DNA of 64,000 bases from Solibacillus sp. FSL H8-0523 (GCF_038051985.1 NZ_CP150291.1:310001-374000); one strand, 5' to 3'. Positions 34,909 through 44,802 are shown, counted from the stretch's first letter. Notes: generated by a model from the letters alone, not told the origin. Numbers and translations: made by a program.

Positions 34909-34955
34909 ATCCAGACGTAAAGCGAGGTGAATCCTGCACGAAGGTGTAGGAAAAC

Positions 34956-36416
34956 ATGCGACAAGTACAGTTAAAAGGAATCGATTGCCGCAATTTCATT
35001 AATGGCCAATATGTAGAGGCGGCTGAAGATCGAAAGTTTTTAAATATTAACCCAGCAACAGAAGAAGTAATCGGCTGGGTAGCAGAGGCAACACAAGATG
35101 AGGTTGATTTTGCGGTGAAAGCAGCGAAGGCAGCGGTAAAAGGTGAGTGGTCAACATATACAGTGAAGCAACGCTCGCAAATTATTCGCAAAATCGGCGA
35201 TCTAATTTTAGAAAATCTCGAGCAATTTGCGATGCTTGAGGCGCTCGACACAGGGAAGCCTTACGCATTAGCAATGGAGATGGATATTAAACGCGCGGCA
35301 CATAACTTCCACTTTTTTGCGGATTATGTTACGTCGTTAGGAAATGAGGCATACAACCAGGACAATATCGCACTGCACTATACAGTGACGCGTCCAGTAG
35401 GTGTTGTGGCCATGATTAATCCATGGAATTTACCGCTTTTATTATTAACATGGAAGCTTGCACCATGTTTAGCTGCGGGCAGTACAGCCGTTATGAAACC
35501 AGCGGAATTAACACCGATGACGGCAACGATGCTAGCGGAAATATGTAAGCAAGCAGGCGTACCAAATGGTGTTGTTAATGTTGTACACGGTTTTGGTAAA
35601 GATTCAGCAGGGGCGTATTTATCAGAGCACCCACTTGTTGATGCAATTACATTTACTGGCGAAACACGTACAGGGACGACAATCATGAAAGCAGCAGCAC
35701 CAACATTAAAGAAAGTGTCATTTGAGCTAGGTGGGAAAAACCCAGCCATTATTTTTGCGGATTCAGATATTGATGAAGTAGTGGAAACAACACTGCATTC
35801 AAGTTTTCGCAATCAAGGACAGGTGTGCTTATGTGCGTCACGTATTTACGTTGAGCGCTCTATTATGGATGAATTTTTACAGAAGTTCGTAGCACGCACG
35901 GAGGAACTTGTCGTCGGTGATCCATTCGATGCCAATACGAATATCGGCGCAGTTATAGGGAAGGAACATTATGAAAAAGTAATGCGCTATATCGAGATTG
36001 CTAGAGAAGAGGGCGGTACGATATTAACAGGCGGCAAGCGTCCAGCGCATATGGAAAAAGGCTACTTTATCGAACCGACAATCGTTGTTGGTTTAGATGA
36101 AAATTCACGCTGTGTGAAGGAAGAAATTTTTGGTCCAGTCGTTACGGTGTGGCCATTTGATTCAGAGGAAGAGGTAATTGGCTATGCGAATGATACGACG
36201 TACGGATTAGGGGCGACGATTTGGACGAATGATTTACGGCGTGCGCATCGTGTGGCCGGGCAAATCGAATCGGGCATCGTATGGGTGAATACATGGTATT
36301 TACGCGATTTACGTACACCATTCGGCGGCATGAAGCAAAGCGGAATCGGGCGTGAAGGCGGCGCACATAGCTTTGAGTTTTATTGTGAACAGTCGAACGT
36401 AACGATCAAATTATAA
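34956..36416 (+). CDS. nbaE: 2-aminomuconate 6-semialdehyde dehydrogenase (ALDH family)
   Basis: The 486-residue NAD-dependent aldehyde dehydrogenase shows INPWNLPLLLLTWKLAPCLA, the catalytic Glu in FELGGKNPAIIFAD and the catalytic Cys in RNQGQVCLCASR, then EEIFGPVVTVWPF. Position and length match the enzyme that oxidises 2-aminomuconate semialdehyde to 2-aminomuconate; 2-hydroxymuconate semialdehyde dehydrogenases are close homologs. It starts after the internal hairpin with GGTGTAGG upstream. The order (deaminase gene before dehydrogenase gene) is inverse to the reaction order. Confidence 0.9.
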   Translation: MRQVQLKGIDCRNFINGQYVEAAEDRKFLNINPATEEVIGWVAEATQDEVDFAVKAAKAAVKGEWSTYTVKQRSQIIRKIGDLILENLEQFAMLEALDTGKPYALAMEMDIKRAAHNFHFFADYVTSLGNEAYNQDNIALHYTVTRPVGVVAMINPWNLPLLLLTWKLAPCLAAGSTAVMKPAELTPMTATMLAEICKQAGVPNGVVNVVHGFGKDSAGAYLSEHPLVDAITFTGETRTGTTIMKAAAPTLKKVSFELGGKNPAIIFADSDIDEVVETTLHSSFRNQGQVCLCASRIYVERSIMDEFLQKFVARTEELVVGDPFDANTNIGAVIGKEHYEKVMRYIEIAREEGGTILTGGKRPAHMEKGYFIEPTIVVGLDENSRCVKEEIFGPVVTVWPFDSEEEVIGYANDTTYGLGATIWTNDLRRAHRVAGQIESGIVWVNTWYLRDLRTPFGGMKQSGIGREGGAHSFEFYCEQSNVTIKL

Positions 36417-36432
36417 AAGTAGGTGACGCACA

Positions 36433-37212
36433 ATGAGTGTAAATTTAATTGAATGGTCTAGTAAAATTTCGCAAGCAGAAAAAACGCGTCAAGGCATCGC
36501 GCCGTTGACGGAGCAAATCGACAGCTTAAGTTTGAAGGATGCCTATTCGATTCAGCTTGAACAAGTACATCGTAAAGTAAATGAAGGTGACCGCATTACG
36601 GGTAAAAAAATTGGCTTAACATCGCTCGCAATGCAACAACTGCTAAAAGTAGATGAACCAGACTATGGGCATTTGCTGGAATCGATGGCTATTCCAAACA
36701 ATGTGCTCGACTGTAGTGAGTGCATAAAGCCACGTGTAGAGGCAGAAATTGCGTTCATTATGAAAGAGGACTTAATCGGCCCGAATGTCACGTTAGAGCA
36801 AGTACTTGCTGCAACTGATTATGTCGTTGCAAGTCTCGAAGTCGTCGATAGCCGCATTAAAGATTGGAAAATCAAACTGCTTGATACGATTGCGGACAAT
36901 GCATCATCAGCCAAATATGTGTTAGGTGAGGAAAAGAAGCGGGTCGATGAGATTGATTTACCAGCAGTGGAAATGAATTTCTATAAAAATGGTGAACTGA
37001 TCAATAGCGGTAAAGGGACAGATGTATTAGGCAATCCGGCAGCTTGTGTTGTGTGGCTTGTAAACCGTTTAGCTGATTTTAATATTGGGTTGAAAAAGGG
37101 TGAAGTGATTTTATCGGGCGCTCTATCTGCCGCACTTGATGCAAGCCCAGGGGACGAATTTGTAGCGGACTTCGGTGAAATACTCGGAAAAGTTCAACTA
37201 AGCTGTCGCTAA
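36433..37212 (+). CDS. 2-oxopent-4-enoate hydratase (fumarylacetoacetase-like family)
   Basis: The 259-residue protein belongs to the MhpD/XylJ group: [20 protein letters not shown], then [15 protein letters not shown] (metal-binding Glu pair), [25 protein letters not shown] and [15 protein letters not shown]. It adds water to 2-oxopent-4-enoate to form 4-hydroxy-2-oxovalerate. A paralog of similar length at 39121-39894 is more like the decarboxylase, and in such pathways both form a complex. The assignment of which is which rests on position and motif memory. GTAGGTGACG precedes ATG 36433. Confidence 0.82.
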   Translation: MSVNLIEWSSKISQAEKTRQGIAPLTEQIDSLSLKDAYSIQLEQVHRKVNEGDRITGKKIGLTSLAMQQLLKVDEPDYGHLLESMAIPNNVLDCSECIKPRVEAEIAFIMKEDLIGPNVTLEQVLAATDYVVASLEVVDSRIKDWKIKLLDTIADNASSAKYVLGEEKKRVDEIDLPAVEMNFYKNGELINSGKGTDVLGNPAACVVWLVNRLADFNIGLKKGEVILSGALSAALDASPGDEFVADFGEILGKVQLSCR

Positions 37213-37223
37213 TAGGAGGTTCT

Positions 37224-38114
37224 ATGAAAAAGGTGAAGGTAGGAATTATCGGTTCGGGAAACATCGGTACCGATCTTATGAAAAAGGTCATGCGCTCTGA
37301 CTATTTGGAAATGTCCGTGTTAATTGGTATTGATCCAGCATCTGATGGATTAAAGCGTGCGCAGGATGCTGGTATACACACGATTTCAAACGGTATCAAA
37401 GGATTTTTAGAGCAGCCTGAGCTAGCGGATATTATATTTGATGCTACATCAGCAAAGGTGCATCAAGCGCATGTTGAGGCATTGGTACCACTGGGAAAGC
37501 GCATCATTGATTTGACACCTGCAGCAATCGGACCCTTTGTTGTACCGGCCGTTAATTTGCAAAAGCATATTGAGTTACCTGTTGTAAATATGATTACTTG
37601 CGGTGGGCAAGCAACGATTCCGATTGTGCATGCCATCTCGCGTATACAAAGTGTGGCATATGCAGAAATCGTTGCAACGATCGCTTCAAAAAGTGCTGGC
37701 CCAGGAACGCGGGCTAACATTGATGAGTTTACGGAAACAACAGCACGCGCTATTGAGCAAGTAGGCGGTGCAAAACAAGGAAAAGCCATTATTATTTTAA
37801 ATCCAGCAGAGCCGCCAATGCTTATGCGTGACACCGTTTCTTGCTTATTAGAGGAAGAAGCGAAAGACCCTGTGAAAATTAAGGAATCGATTGAGGAAAT
37901 GGTGCAGGCAGTTAACGCATATGTACCAGGCTACCGCTTAAAAATCGAGCCATTAATCGACGGACGCGAAGTAAAGGTATTTTTAGAAGTAGAAGGGCTT
38001 GGAGATTATTTGCCAGTGTATGCCGGCAACTTAGATATTATGACGGCTTCAGGGTTGAAGGTCGCTGAAATGATTGTGCAGCAACTCCAGCAAAAAGGGG
38101 TGCACATGTCATGA
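37224..38114 (+). CDS. Acetaldehyde dehydrogenase (acetylating)
   Basis: The 296-residue enzyme is of the MhpF/DmpF type: [20 protein letters not shown] (Rossmann NAD site), [18 protein letters not shown] with the catalytic Cys, and [19 protein letters not shown]. It converts acetaldehyde to acetyl-CoA and forms a channelling complex with the aldolase encoded next. A good AGGAGG site precedes ATG 37224. The last codons overlap the aldolase start by 4 bases, consistent with a fixed subunit pair. Confidence 0.93.
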   Translation: MKKVKVGIIGSGNIGTDLMKKVMRSDYLEMSVLIGIDPASDGLKRAQDAGIHTISNGIKGFLEQPELADIIFDATSAKVHQAHVEALVPLGKRIIDLTPAAIGPFVVPAVNLQKHIELPVVNMITCGGQATIPIVHAISRIQSVAYAEIVATIASKSAGPGTRANIDEFTETTARAIEQVGGAKQGKAIIILNPAEPPMLMRDTVSCLLEEEAKDPVKIKESIEEMVQAVNAYVPGYRLKIEPLIDGREVKVFLEVEGLGDYLPVYAGNLDIMTASGLKVAEMIVQQLQQKGVHMS

Positions 38115-39124
38115 AAAAGTTATTAATAACAGAAGTAGCGTTACGTGATGGAAGTCATGTTGTTGGGCATCAGTTCACAAAAGAACAAGTACGCAATGTA
38201 ACAAAGCAACTAAGCGCTGCGGGTGTTCCTTATATCGAAGTGACACACGGCGACGGTTTAGGTGGCTCATCTTTACAGTATGGCTTTTCAAAGGAATATG
38301 ATATCGAGCTTATAAAAGTAGCGGTGGAAGAAGCGGGTAACTCAACAATTGCTGTCTTGCTGTTACCGGGTATCGGTACGATTGAAGACTTAAAAAAGGC
38401 ATATGATGCAGGTGCTCGCATGGTACGCGTAGCAACACATGTAACAGAGGCGGATGTTTCAAAGCAGCATATTGAAACAGCAAAAGCGATGGGCATGGAG
38501 GTAGTTGGCTTTTTAATGATGGCACACAGTGCTTCACCAGAAGTTGTTTTGGAGCAGGCAAAGCTAATGGAATCTTACGGAGCAGACGTTGTTTACGTGA
38601 CGGACTCTGCAGGTGCAATGCTTCCGAGTGATGTAATTGCACGTATTAGTTTGTTAAAGACCCATTTGTCGGTGGATATCGGCTTCCATGCGCACAATAA
38701 CTTATCGTTAGCGATAGCCAATACCCTCGCAGCTATTGAGGCGGGCGCCAACCGTATTGATGGGAGCGTGTGTTGTTTAGGTGCAGGTGCAGGAAATGCA
38801 CAAACAGAAGTATTAGTGGGTGTATTAGATCGTTTAGGTTATGAAACGGGTATTGATCTTTACAACATGCTTGACTTAGCAGATGATGTACGCGCGAATC
38901 TGTTACCAGCGCCACAAGATATTACGAGCAGTAGCTTTATCATGGGTTATGCGGGCGTGTATTCAAGTTTTTTACGTCACGCAGTCCTTGCGGCAGAAAG
39001 ATTCGGTGTGGATGCACGTGATATTTTAGTCGAGCTTGGTAAACGTAAAGTAGTCGGTGGACAAGAAGACATGATTATTGAAGTAGCACAACAAATGGCG
39101 GAAAAAAAGGTGAGTGTATCGTGA
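38111..39124 (+). CDS. 4-hydroxy-2-oxovalerate aldolase
   Basis: The 337-residue enzyme matches MhpE/Dmp[21 protein letters not shown] (RDG metal and substrate residues), [35 protein letters not shown] (His ligands) and [20 protein letters not shown]. It splits 4-hydroxy-2-oxovalerate into pyruvate and acetaldehyde, the latter passing to the acylating dehydrogenase encoded just upstream. The gene overlaps its neighbours by 4 bases on both sides, so the block is translated as a unit. Confidence 0.94.
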   Translation: MKKLLITEVALRDGSHVVGHQFTKEQVRNVTKQLSAAGVPYIEVTHGDGLGGSSLQYGFSKEYDIELIKVAVEEAGNSTIAVLLLPGIGTIEDLKKAYDAGARMVRVATHVTEADVSKQHIETAKAMGMEVVGFLMMAHSASPEVVLEQAKLMESYGADVVYVTDSAGAMLPSDVIARISLLKTHLSVDIGFHAHNNLSLAIANTLAAIEAGANRIDGSVCCLGAGAGNAQTEVLVGVLDRLGYETGIDLYNMLDLADDVRANLLPAPQDITSSSFIMGYAGVYSSFLRHAVLAAERFGVDARDILVELGKRKVVGGQEDMIIEVAQQMAEKKVSVS

Positions 39125-39894
39125 GTACAATTTATGAATATGTAGAACGCGTTGCAACTGCACAATTAGAAAAAACGGCAATAGAAAAAATTACCAATAG
39201 TAACCCGGGGTTAACGCTTGAGGAAGCATACGAAATTCAACGTCTTAGCATTGAAAAATCGATTTCGGCAAGCAATGCATTTATCGGCTGGAAGATGGGG
39301 TTAACGAGCAAAGCGAAGCAGCTTCAAGTTGGTGTTGATTCAACAATTTACGGTCGTTTAACGAACAATATGCTCATGAATCACAATGAAATTACGGCAG
39401 TAGATTACATTCATCCACGCATCGAACCAGAAGTTGCTTTTACATTCAAAAAGCCGATTGCTGGTGAAAATTTAATGCCGTATGAAGTATGGTCAGCAGT
39501 TGAATATGTTTACTTAGCGCTAGAAGTAATTGATAGCCGCTACGAAAATTTTGCGTTTTCTTTAATGGATGTTATTGCAGACAATGCTTCTTCTACAAAA
39601 TTCTTAATGGGTAGCCAACCATATGCACCGACCACGACAGATTGGGCACAGATCAAAGTGGATGTGTATCACAATAATGAGCACAAGTATGAGGGTGTCG
39701 GTGCAGCAATTTTAGATCATCCGATTAATTCGGTTATTGAGCTACTAAATATGTTGAGCAAAGAAGGGCGCGGCATTCAGCCAGGTGAACTTGTATTAGC
39801 GGGCGCGATGACTGACGCAGTAGCTGTGAAATCGGGCGATACAGTGACAGCCGATTATGGTGCATTAGGCAGCTTAACGATTCATGTGAAGTAA
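39121..39894 (+). CDS. 4-oxalocrotonate decarboxylase (2-oxo-3-hexenedioate decarboxylase)
   Basis: The 257-residue protein shares the hydratase fold: LTLEEAYEIQRLSIEKSISA, FIGWKMGLTSKAKQLQVGVD, PRIEPEVAFTFKKPI, LALEVIDSRYENFAFSLMDVIADNASSTKF and GELVLAGAMTDAV. These fit the DmpH/XylI/NbaG group, which decarboxylates 2-oxo-3-hexenedioate to 2-oxopent-4-enoate. It starts at GTG 39121 overlapping the aldolase stop. With the paralog at 36433 it supplies consecutive steps. Confidence 0.85.
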   Translation: MSTIYEYVERVATAQLEKTAIEKITNSNPGLTLEEAYEIQRLSIEKSISASNAFIGWKMGLTSKAKQLQVGVDSTIYGRLTNNMLMNHNEITAVDYIHPRIEPEVAFTFKKPIAGENLMPYEVWSAVEYVYLALEVIDSRYENFAFSLMDVIADNASSTKFLMGSQPYAPTTTDWAQIKVDVYHNNEHKYEGVGAAILDHPINSVIELLNMLSKEGRGIQPGELVLAGAMTDAVAVKSGDTVTADYGALGSLTIHVK

Positions 39895-39907
39895 CGGTGA
39901 TCACCAT

Positions 39908-40108
39908 ATGCCAATTGTACAAATCCAATTATTAGAAGGTCGCAGTGCGGAACAAAAACGACACATTATTTATGAAATGACGGAGACGCTTGCACGAGTT
40001 GCTGACGCTCCGAAAGAAAGCATTCGCATCATAATTCAAGAAATCCCATTAGATCATTGGGGTATCGCGGGTGAGACGATGACCGAGTATCGAAAAAACA
40101 AAGGATAA
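39908..40108 (+). CDS. 4-oxalocrotonate tautomerase family protein
   Basis: The 66-residue protein begins MPIVQIQLLEGRSAEQKRHI; removal of Met exposes Pro1, the catalytic base, and the Arg at position 11-12 and RIIIQEIPLDHWGIAG segment match 4-oxalocrotonate tautomerases. It interconverts 2-hydroxymuconate and 2-oxo-3-hexenedioate to feed the decarboxylase. Length is standard. A GGTGATCACC site precedes the ATG. It is the last pathway enzyme before the transporter genes. Confidence 0.9.
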   Translation: MPIVQIQLLEGRSAEQKRHIIYEMTETLARVADAPKESIRIIIQEIPLDHWGIAGETMTEYRKNKG

Positions 40109-40124
40109 AGGGGAGTCAAATTTC

Positions 40125-41141
40125 ATGAAAAAGTTTTTAAGTTTTGCAGCAATACTTATGTTACTTCTAGTGTTAGCGGCATGCAATGATGATGAAGAAT
40201 TAGCAGGTGAAAATGTTTCAGCAGGTTCAGGGGATTATCCGGAAGTAACGTTTAAATTAGCACATATTACACCAACAGATCACATGTGGCATCAAGCTTC
40301 TGAAAAATTTAAAGAAGAGCTTGAATCGATTACAGATGGCAAAATGACCGTTGAAATTTACCCAGCGAGTCAATTAGGCTCTGAGGCAGACATGGTACAG
40401 CAAGTAGAAGCAGGTTCAGTTGATATGGCGATGATTACAGCGGCATATTTAACATCTCGTACTCCAGAAATGGCTGCATGGTTTGCGCCATATTTATTTG
40501 AAACATTAGAAGAAGCAAATACAGCAGCGCAATCAGATTTAGGGCAAGAAGTGTTAAAGAAAGTAGAGGGTACGGGACTTAAAGGCTTAACGTACTTATT
40601 CGCAGGTCAACGTACGATGGTAACTAAGGGCGTAAAAATCAACTCTACAGATGATTTAAATGGCTTAAAATTACGCGTAACACCAAGTCCAGCGCTACAG
40701 TCATTTTACCGTAATGCAGGTGCAGCACCAGAATCTTTATCATTAACAGAAGTATATTCAGCGTTACAAACAGGCGTTATTGATGGAATGGACATGGACT
40801 TAGACGCAACAATTACAAATAAATATGCTGAAATCGCAAAATATGTAGCAGTAACAAACCATATGGTATGGCCTTCTACAATTTTAACAAATGAGAAAAA
40901 ATTCAATGCCCTTTCACAAGATGCTCAAGATGCTGTAACGCAAGCTTGGCAAGTAGCGAGTGATTATGCAGTTACAACACGTGCTGGTCAAGAGGAGGAG
41001 TTCCGTAAAGAGCTTGAAAGTCAAGGTATGGAAGTATATGACTTAGATGCAAGCTTGTTTGCGAAACAAATTGAAGCATTCGATAGTGAGTACGGTGGTC
41101 AGTCGGATTTAATCAAGCAATTCATTGAAGCGAATCGTTAA
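40125..41141 (+). CDS. TRAP transporter substrate-binding lipoprotein (DctP family)
   Basis: The 338-residue protein has a signal sequence with lipobox LAAC followed by acidic residues, so it is a lipoprotein. The mature part is DctP-type: KLAHITPTDHMWHQASEKFK, PASQLGSEADMVQQVEAGSV, KGLKGLTYLFAG-like region, and LRVTPSPALQSFYRNAGAAPE with the conserved Arg that binds substrate carboxylate. It should capture an organic acid, plausibly anthranilate or a related aromatic acid given its operon, for the DctQM membrane unit. A ribosome site (AAAGGGGAG) precedes ATG 40125. Confidence 0.9.
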   Translation: MKKFLSFAAILMLLLVLAACNDDEELAGENVSAGSGDYPEVTFKLAHITPTDHMWHQASEKFKEELESITDGKMTVEIYPASQLGSEADMVQQVEAGSVDMAMITAAYLTSRTPEMAAWFAPYLFETLEEANTAAQSDLGQEVLKKVEGTGLKGLTYLFAGQRTMVTKGVKINSTDDLNGLKLRVTPSPALQSFYRNAGAAPESLSLTEVYSALQTGVIDGMDMDLDATITNKYAEIAKYVAVTNHMVWPSTILTNEKKFNALSQDAQDAVTQAWQVASDYAVTTRAGQEEEFRKELESQGMEVYDLDASLFAKQIEAFDSEYGGQSDLIKQFIEANR

Positions 41142-41180
41142 TCAAATGTAGTATTCGAATAGTGATTTGGAGGGTGAAGG

Positions 41181-41690
41181 ATGACAAAGCTCAGCAATAT
41201 TATTACAAAAGTAGAGGAAGTTATTATGGGCGTTTTAATGGCAATTTTAACGATTATCATGGTAACAGCTGTATTTTTTCGCTATGTATTATCTGATCCA
41301 CTCCCTTGGGCAACAGAAATTTCGATTTACTTATTCATTTGGTTTTCATTCATAGGTGGTAGCTGGGGCTTGAAGTATGGTACGCAAGCCGCAGTTACTT
41401 TTTTACTTGATGCTTTATCTGAGAATAAGCAACGAATTTTAAAGATTGTTCAAGATGTGATTATGTTAGCTTTTTTAATCATTATTTTAATTTACTCTGT
41501 GAAGTGGCTTATGCTACCTTCCACGGTACTCCAAAAATCAACCTCAGTTGGCATGCCGATGTGGATTCCGTATAGTGCTGTACCGACGGGCATTTTATTT
41601 GCGGGGATCCACATTGTTGCACGTCTAATCCGCCTATTAAAAAATGAAGAGAACTTACAAGAAAAAGAGATTGGAGATGAATTAATATGA
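41181..41690 (+). CDS. TRAP transporter small permease (DctQ family)
   Basis: The 169-residue membrane protein has four hydrophobic segments, with PLPWATEISIYLFIWFSFIG and GGSWGLKYGTQAAVTFLLD as in DctQ proteins, and a C-terminal cytoplasmic tail. It pairs with the large DctM subunit, whose gene overlaps its stop by 4 bases. It begins 40 bases after the DctP gene with a good GGAGGG site. Function depends on the other two subunits; energy comes from a sodium gradient in characterised TRAP systems. Confidence 0.9.
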   Translation: MTKLSNIITKVEEVIMGVLMAILTIIMVTAVFFRYVLSDPLPWATEISIYLFIWFSFIGGSWGLKYGTQAAVTFLLDALSENKQRILKIVQDVIMLAFLIIILIYSVKWLMLPSTVLQKSTSVGMPMWIPYSAVPTGILFAGIHIVARLIRLLKNEENLQEKEIGDELI

Positions 41691-42967
41691 CATATATTAC
41701 GATAGCTGTATTTGTCATTTTATTAATTTTAGGTATTCCAATTTCTTTAGTATTGGGAATTACGACGGTTGTTTACTTTTTAATTAATGGGCAAGCTTTA
41801 CTACTTGAGTCGACACCGTTACGCATGTTTTCGGGGCTTGAAAATTTTGGTTTGTTAGCAATCCCGCTATTCATGTTAATGGGAGAAATTATGAATGAGG
41901 GTGGCATTACGACACGCCTCGTGAATTTCGCAAAGTTAATTTTAGGTCATTTTCGTGGTGGTCTAGCGTATGTAACCGTCGTAGCGAACATGTTTTTAGC
42001 CTCTATTTTGGGCTCTGCTAATGCACAGGCTGCAATGATGAGTAAAGTTATGGTACCGCAAATGGAAAAAGAGGGCTATAAGCGTGAGTTTGCAGGAGCA
42101 ATTACGCTTGCTTCGTCGATTATTGCACCGATAATTCCACCGAGTATGATTTTTATTATTTATGGAACGTTGTCGAGTACATCGATTGGTGCAATGTTCA
42201 TGGCCGGGATTTTACCGGGAATTTTATATGGATTAGCCTTTATGGGGATGATTGCATATATGGGCTACAAAAATAATTTCCCTAAAAGTAAACGCCATTC
42301 TTTCAAAGAAATTTTGCAAGGGACAGTAAAGACATTACCGGCATTATTAATTCCGTTAATAGTAGTAGTCGGGATTTTACGGGGTGTTTTTACGGCAACA
42401 GAATCAGCAGCTGTTGCGTGCTTTTTAGCAATTATTATAGGGTTATTTGTTTACCGTGAATTAGATATTAAAAAGTTTCCAAAAATGCTTGTTAACACGG
42501 TAACAAATACGGCCACAGTGACCTATTTAATTATTATGGCGAATATTTTTGGTTGGATGATTGCATTTGAGCGAATTCCGCAATTAATGGCCGACCTCAT
42601 TTTAAGTTTTACAGAAAGCCCATGGGTGTTTTTACTTTTAGTTAATATTTTATTACTGGTTGTCGGCATGTTAATCGACGGTATTGCAGCGCTTGTTATT
42701 TTAGTGCCAGTATTAATGCCACTTGTACACGCACTTCAAATTGATCCGGTTCACTTTGGGGTAATCATTTGTATCAACTTAACATTAGGTTTGTTAACCC
42801 CGCCAGTAGGTACAGGCTTATTTATTGTATCTTCGATGGCGGATATAAAATTTGAGCGACTAGTGAAGGCGGTTTTCCCATTCATCGTTGTGTCGGTTAT
42901 CGTATTATTTATTATTACGTATCTACCAGATTTCGTATTGTTCGTTCCAAGGATGCTAGGATTCTAG
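41687..42967 (+). CDS. TRAP transporter large permease (DctM family)
   Basis: The 426-residue membrane protein has about 12 hydrophobic segments and the DctM features FGLLAIPLFMLMGEIMNEGG, ILGSANAQAAMMSKVMVPQM, ASSIIAPIIPPSMIFIIYG and NLTLGLLTPPVGTGLFIVSS. It forms the sodium-coupled transport channel that accepts substrate from the DctP lipoprotein. It overlaps the DctQ gene by 4 bases and lies 1 base before the MFS gene. Length is normal for the family. Confidence 0.93.
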   Translation: MTYITIAVFVILLILGIPISLVLGITTVVYFLINGQALLLESTPLRMFSGLENFGLLAIPLFMLMGEIMNEGGITTRLVNFAKLILGHFRGGLAYVTVVANMFLASILGSANAQAAMMSKVMVPQMEKEGYKREFAGAITLASSIIAPIIPPSMIFIIYGTLSSTSIGAMFMAGILPGILYGLAFMGMIAYMGYKNNFPKSKRHSFKEILQGTVKTLPALLIPLIVVVGILRGVFTATESAAVACFLAIIIGLFVYRELDIKKFPKMLVNTVTNTATVTYLIIMANIFGWMIAFERIPQLMADLILSFTESPWVFLLLVNILLLVVGMLIDGIAALVILVPVLMPLVHALQIDPVHFGVIICINLTLGLLTPPVGTGLFIVSSMADIKFERLVKAVFPFIVVSVIVLFIITYLPDFVLFVPRMLGF

Positions 42968-42968
42968 G

Positions 42969-44168
42969 ATGAATCAACTAAGGTGGCTCGTTTTGCTTAT
43001 CGTTATTTCGCAGCTATTAACCGCATTTGTTGGACGGAGCCTAAATCCATTTGCGGCCTATATTGGAGAAAGTTTTGCACTAACGAATTTTCAAATTGGA
43101 TTTTTACCGACAGCATTGTTCGTTGGACAATTTTTGGCGACATTGCCGATGGGGTTTATTACCGATTATGTAGCGACTCATCGGCTTATGCTGTTATTGA
43201 TGTCAATTGTAGGGGGAGGATTTTTGTTACTTGCTACAATTGACGGAAGTTATTTTTTAGCGCTTCTTTTTATTATGTTAGCAGGGCTTGGTTATGGCGG
43301 CATGCATCCTGTAACGAATAAAATGCTTGTACAGCTTTACCCGATTGAAAAAATTGCATTGCCAATAGGTGTTAAGCAAATGTCAATTACGCTTGGTTCA
43401 GCTTTGTCGAGTATTGTATTGATTGCTATTGCAGAGCAAATCGGTTGGCAGCCAACGATTACAATGGCATCACTTCTATTATTGGGAATGGCAGTGATCA
43501 TTTACTTGTTACTGAAATCACACGAGGAAACGTTTCGTTCACATCGTGCCACGGAGACTTCATTAGTTGCACACTTAAAAAAATTAATGAGCTCAACACC
43601 GCTCTTTTTTACTACGTTAATTGCACTCATTTTGATGGGGATACAAATTACATTTAATACGTACATTCTATTATATTTAATAGAGGTAAAAGTATGGGCC
43701 GTTTATTTAGCTGCTTTGGCACTTGCTTGTTCTGAGATTTTTGGCGCAATTGGCCGTGTTTTATGGGGTGTAATTAGTGACAAATTTCTACGGAGTAATC
43801 GCTGGTTGGCGCTGTTAATGATTGCACTTTGGTTACCATTTGCTTTATATGGGTTACATATAGTACAAGACCGTCTGCTATTGTTCTTCGTCATTGCAAC
43901 AATTGGTTTTTCGCTTTCAGGATTTAATGGTGTTTGGATGAGTTTAGCGGTTGAAAGTGTCCCAAAAACATTAAGTGGATCAGCGAGCGGTTATAGCGTA
44001 ACATTTGCGTCGGTAGGTGTCTTTATTATCCCGCCGCTTTTTGGACTTATTTTAGATAAAGCAGATTATGTACAAGCAGGGACCTTTTTAGCGTTTGTAA
44101 GTAGTTTATGTGCACTAATTATTGTAGCGATGCTTTTTAGTCAAAAGAAGAAACTCGGAAGTTCATAG
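42969..44168 (+). CDS. MFS transporter
   Basis: The 399-residue protein has about 12 hydrophobic segments and the MFS loop 2-3 pattern (ATLPMGFITDYVATHRLMLL) with a duplicated half (GRVLWGVISDKFLRSNRW). It is the last gene of the catabolic operon, one base after dctM, so a role in uptake or efflux of an aromatic acid or pathway intermediate is likely. The presence of both TRAP and MFS systems suggests two related substrates or separate import and export. The terminator at 44205-44254 ends the operon. Confidence 0.87.
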   Translation: MNQLRWLVLLIVISQLLTAFVGRSLNPFAAYIGESFALTNFQIGFLPTALFVGQFLATLPMGFITDYVATHRLMLLLMSIVGGGFLLLATIDGSYFLALLFIMLAGLGYGGMHPVTNKMLVQLYPIEKIALPIGVKQMSITLGSALSSIVLIAIAEQIGWQPTITMASLLLLGMAVIIYLLLKSHEETFRSHRATETSLVAHLKKLMSSTPLFFTTLIALILMGIQITFNTYILLYLIEVKVWAVYLAALALACSEIFGAIGRVLWGVISDKFLRSNRWLALLMIALWLPFALYGLHIVQDRLLLFFVIATIGFSLSGFNGVWMSLAVESVPKTLSGSASGYSVTFASVGVFIIPPLFGLILDKADYVQAGTFLAFVSSLCALIIVAMLFSQKKKLGSS

Positions 44169-44204
44169 TAATTAATTTTGATTCTCTAGGTTTTACACAG
44201 AATA

Positions 44205-44254
44205 AAAGTCGATTCATACTAAGAATTTGAATTCTAGTATGAATCGACTTTTTT
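44205..44254 (+). terminator. Strong bidirectional terminator ending the catabolic operon
   Basis: AGTCGATTCATACTA pairs perfectly with TAGTATGAATCGACT, with A-run before and T6 after, so it also serves the convergent DUF779 gene. Confidence 0.92.
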
Positions 44255-44270
44255 CATGGGACTGATCCGC

Positions 44271-44597
44271 TTATTTTATTACTTTTGATGTCATCATGAA
44301 CGCAAAGCCCTCTGCACTCTCCAGTGAAAACGAAGCCCCCATACCTTCCGTCGCATCGACAATAATTTGCATATGCTTTAAATACGCATCCTGTGTTTTA
44401 TCGATATAGTAAGGCACCCCAGCAATTTCACCGACCAGCACATTTTGGCTGCTTATATAATGACCATCTGCTAAAAAGCACATCGGCACCGTGCCATCAC
44501 AGCAGCCAGAAGATTGCTGAAACAATAGATTGCCATGCTTCGCTTTTAACAGTTCAATCACTTCAACCGCTTTTTCAGTAGCAATTAGTTTTTCCAT
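44271..44597 (-). CDS. DUF779 family protein
   Basis: The 108-residue protein matches DUF779: LLKAKHGNLLFQQSSGCCDGTVPMC with the paired Cys and a third Cys, YISSQNVLVGEIAGVPYYID and the C-terminal GFAFMM. Family members are typically encoded beside aldehyde dehydrogenases of the AcoD/ExaC type, as here, and their role is not known; the Cys residues suggest metal or redox function. It lies downstream of the aldehyde dehydrogenase on the same strand, but a 21-bp array and a terminator lie between. AAGGAGGCTC precedes the ATG. Confidence 0.88.
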   Translation of the reverse strand: MEKLIATEKAVEVIELLKAKHGNLLFQQSSGCCDGTVPMCFLADGHYISSQNVLVGEIAGVPYYIDKTQDAYLKHMQIIVDATEGMGASFSLESAEGFAFMMTSKVIK

Positions 44598-44639
44598 AGG
44601 TTAAGAGCCTCCTTATGATTTCCTCCATAGGGCTTTTTT

Positions 44640-44756
44640 TATGAGCGGATTTTGAGGATTTTAGAGCGGTATTCCTCGTTTTATGAGTGAAATCTGAGAG
44701 GTAACGAGCGTTTTCCCGATACTTATGAGCACTTTCCCACCAATTACGAGCGAACG
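44640..44756 (+). repeat. Degenerate array of six 21-bp units (A/T-TGAGCG), copy 2
   Basis: GAGCG-like cores begin at 44643, 44664, 44685, 44706, 44727 and 44748, exactly 21 bases apart. Flanks beyond both ends do not continue the pattern. Same unit number, phase and core as the array at 7540-7655, with different spacer bases. Confidence 0.75.
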
Positions 44757-44802
44757 CCCAAAAATTGTAAATAAACCCACATCACAGCAAGCCCTAACTA
44801 AA

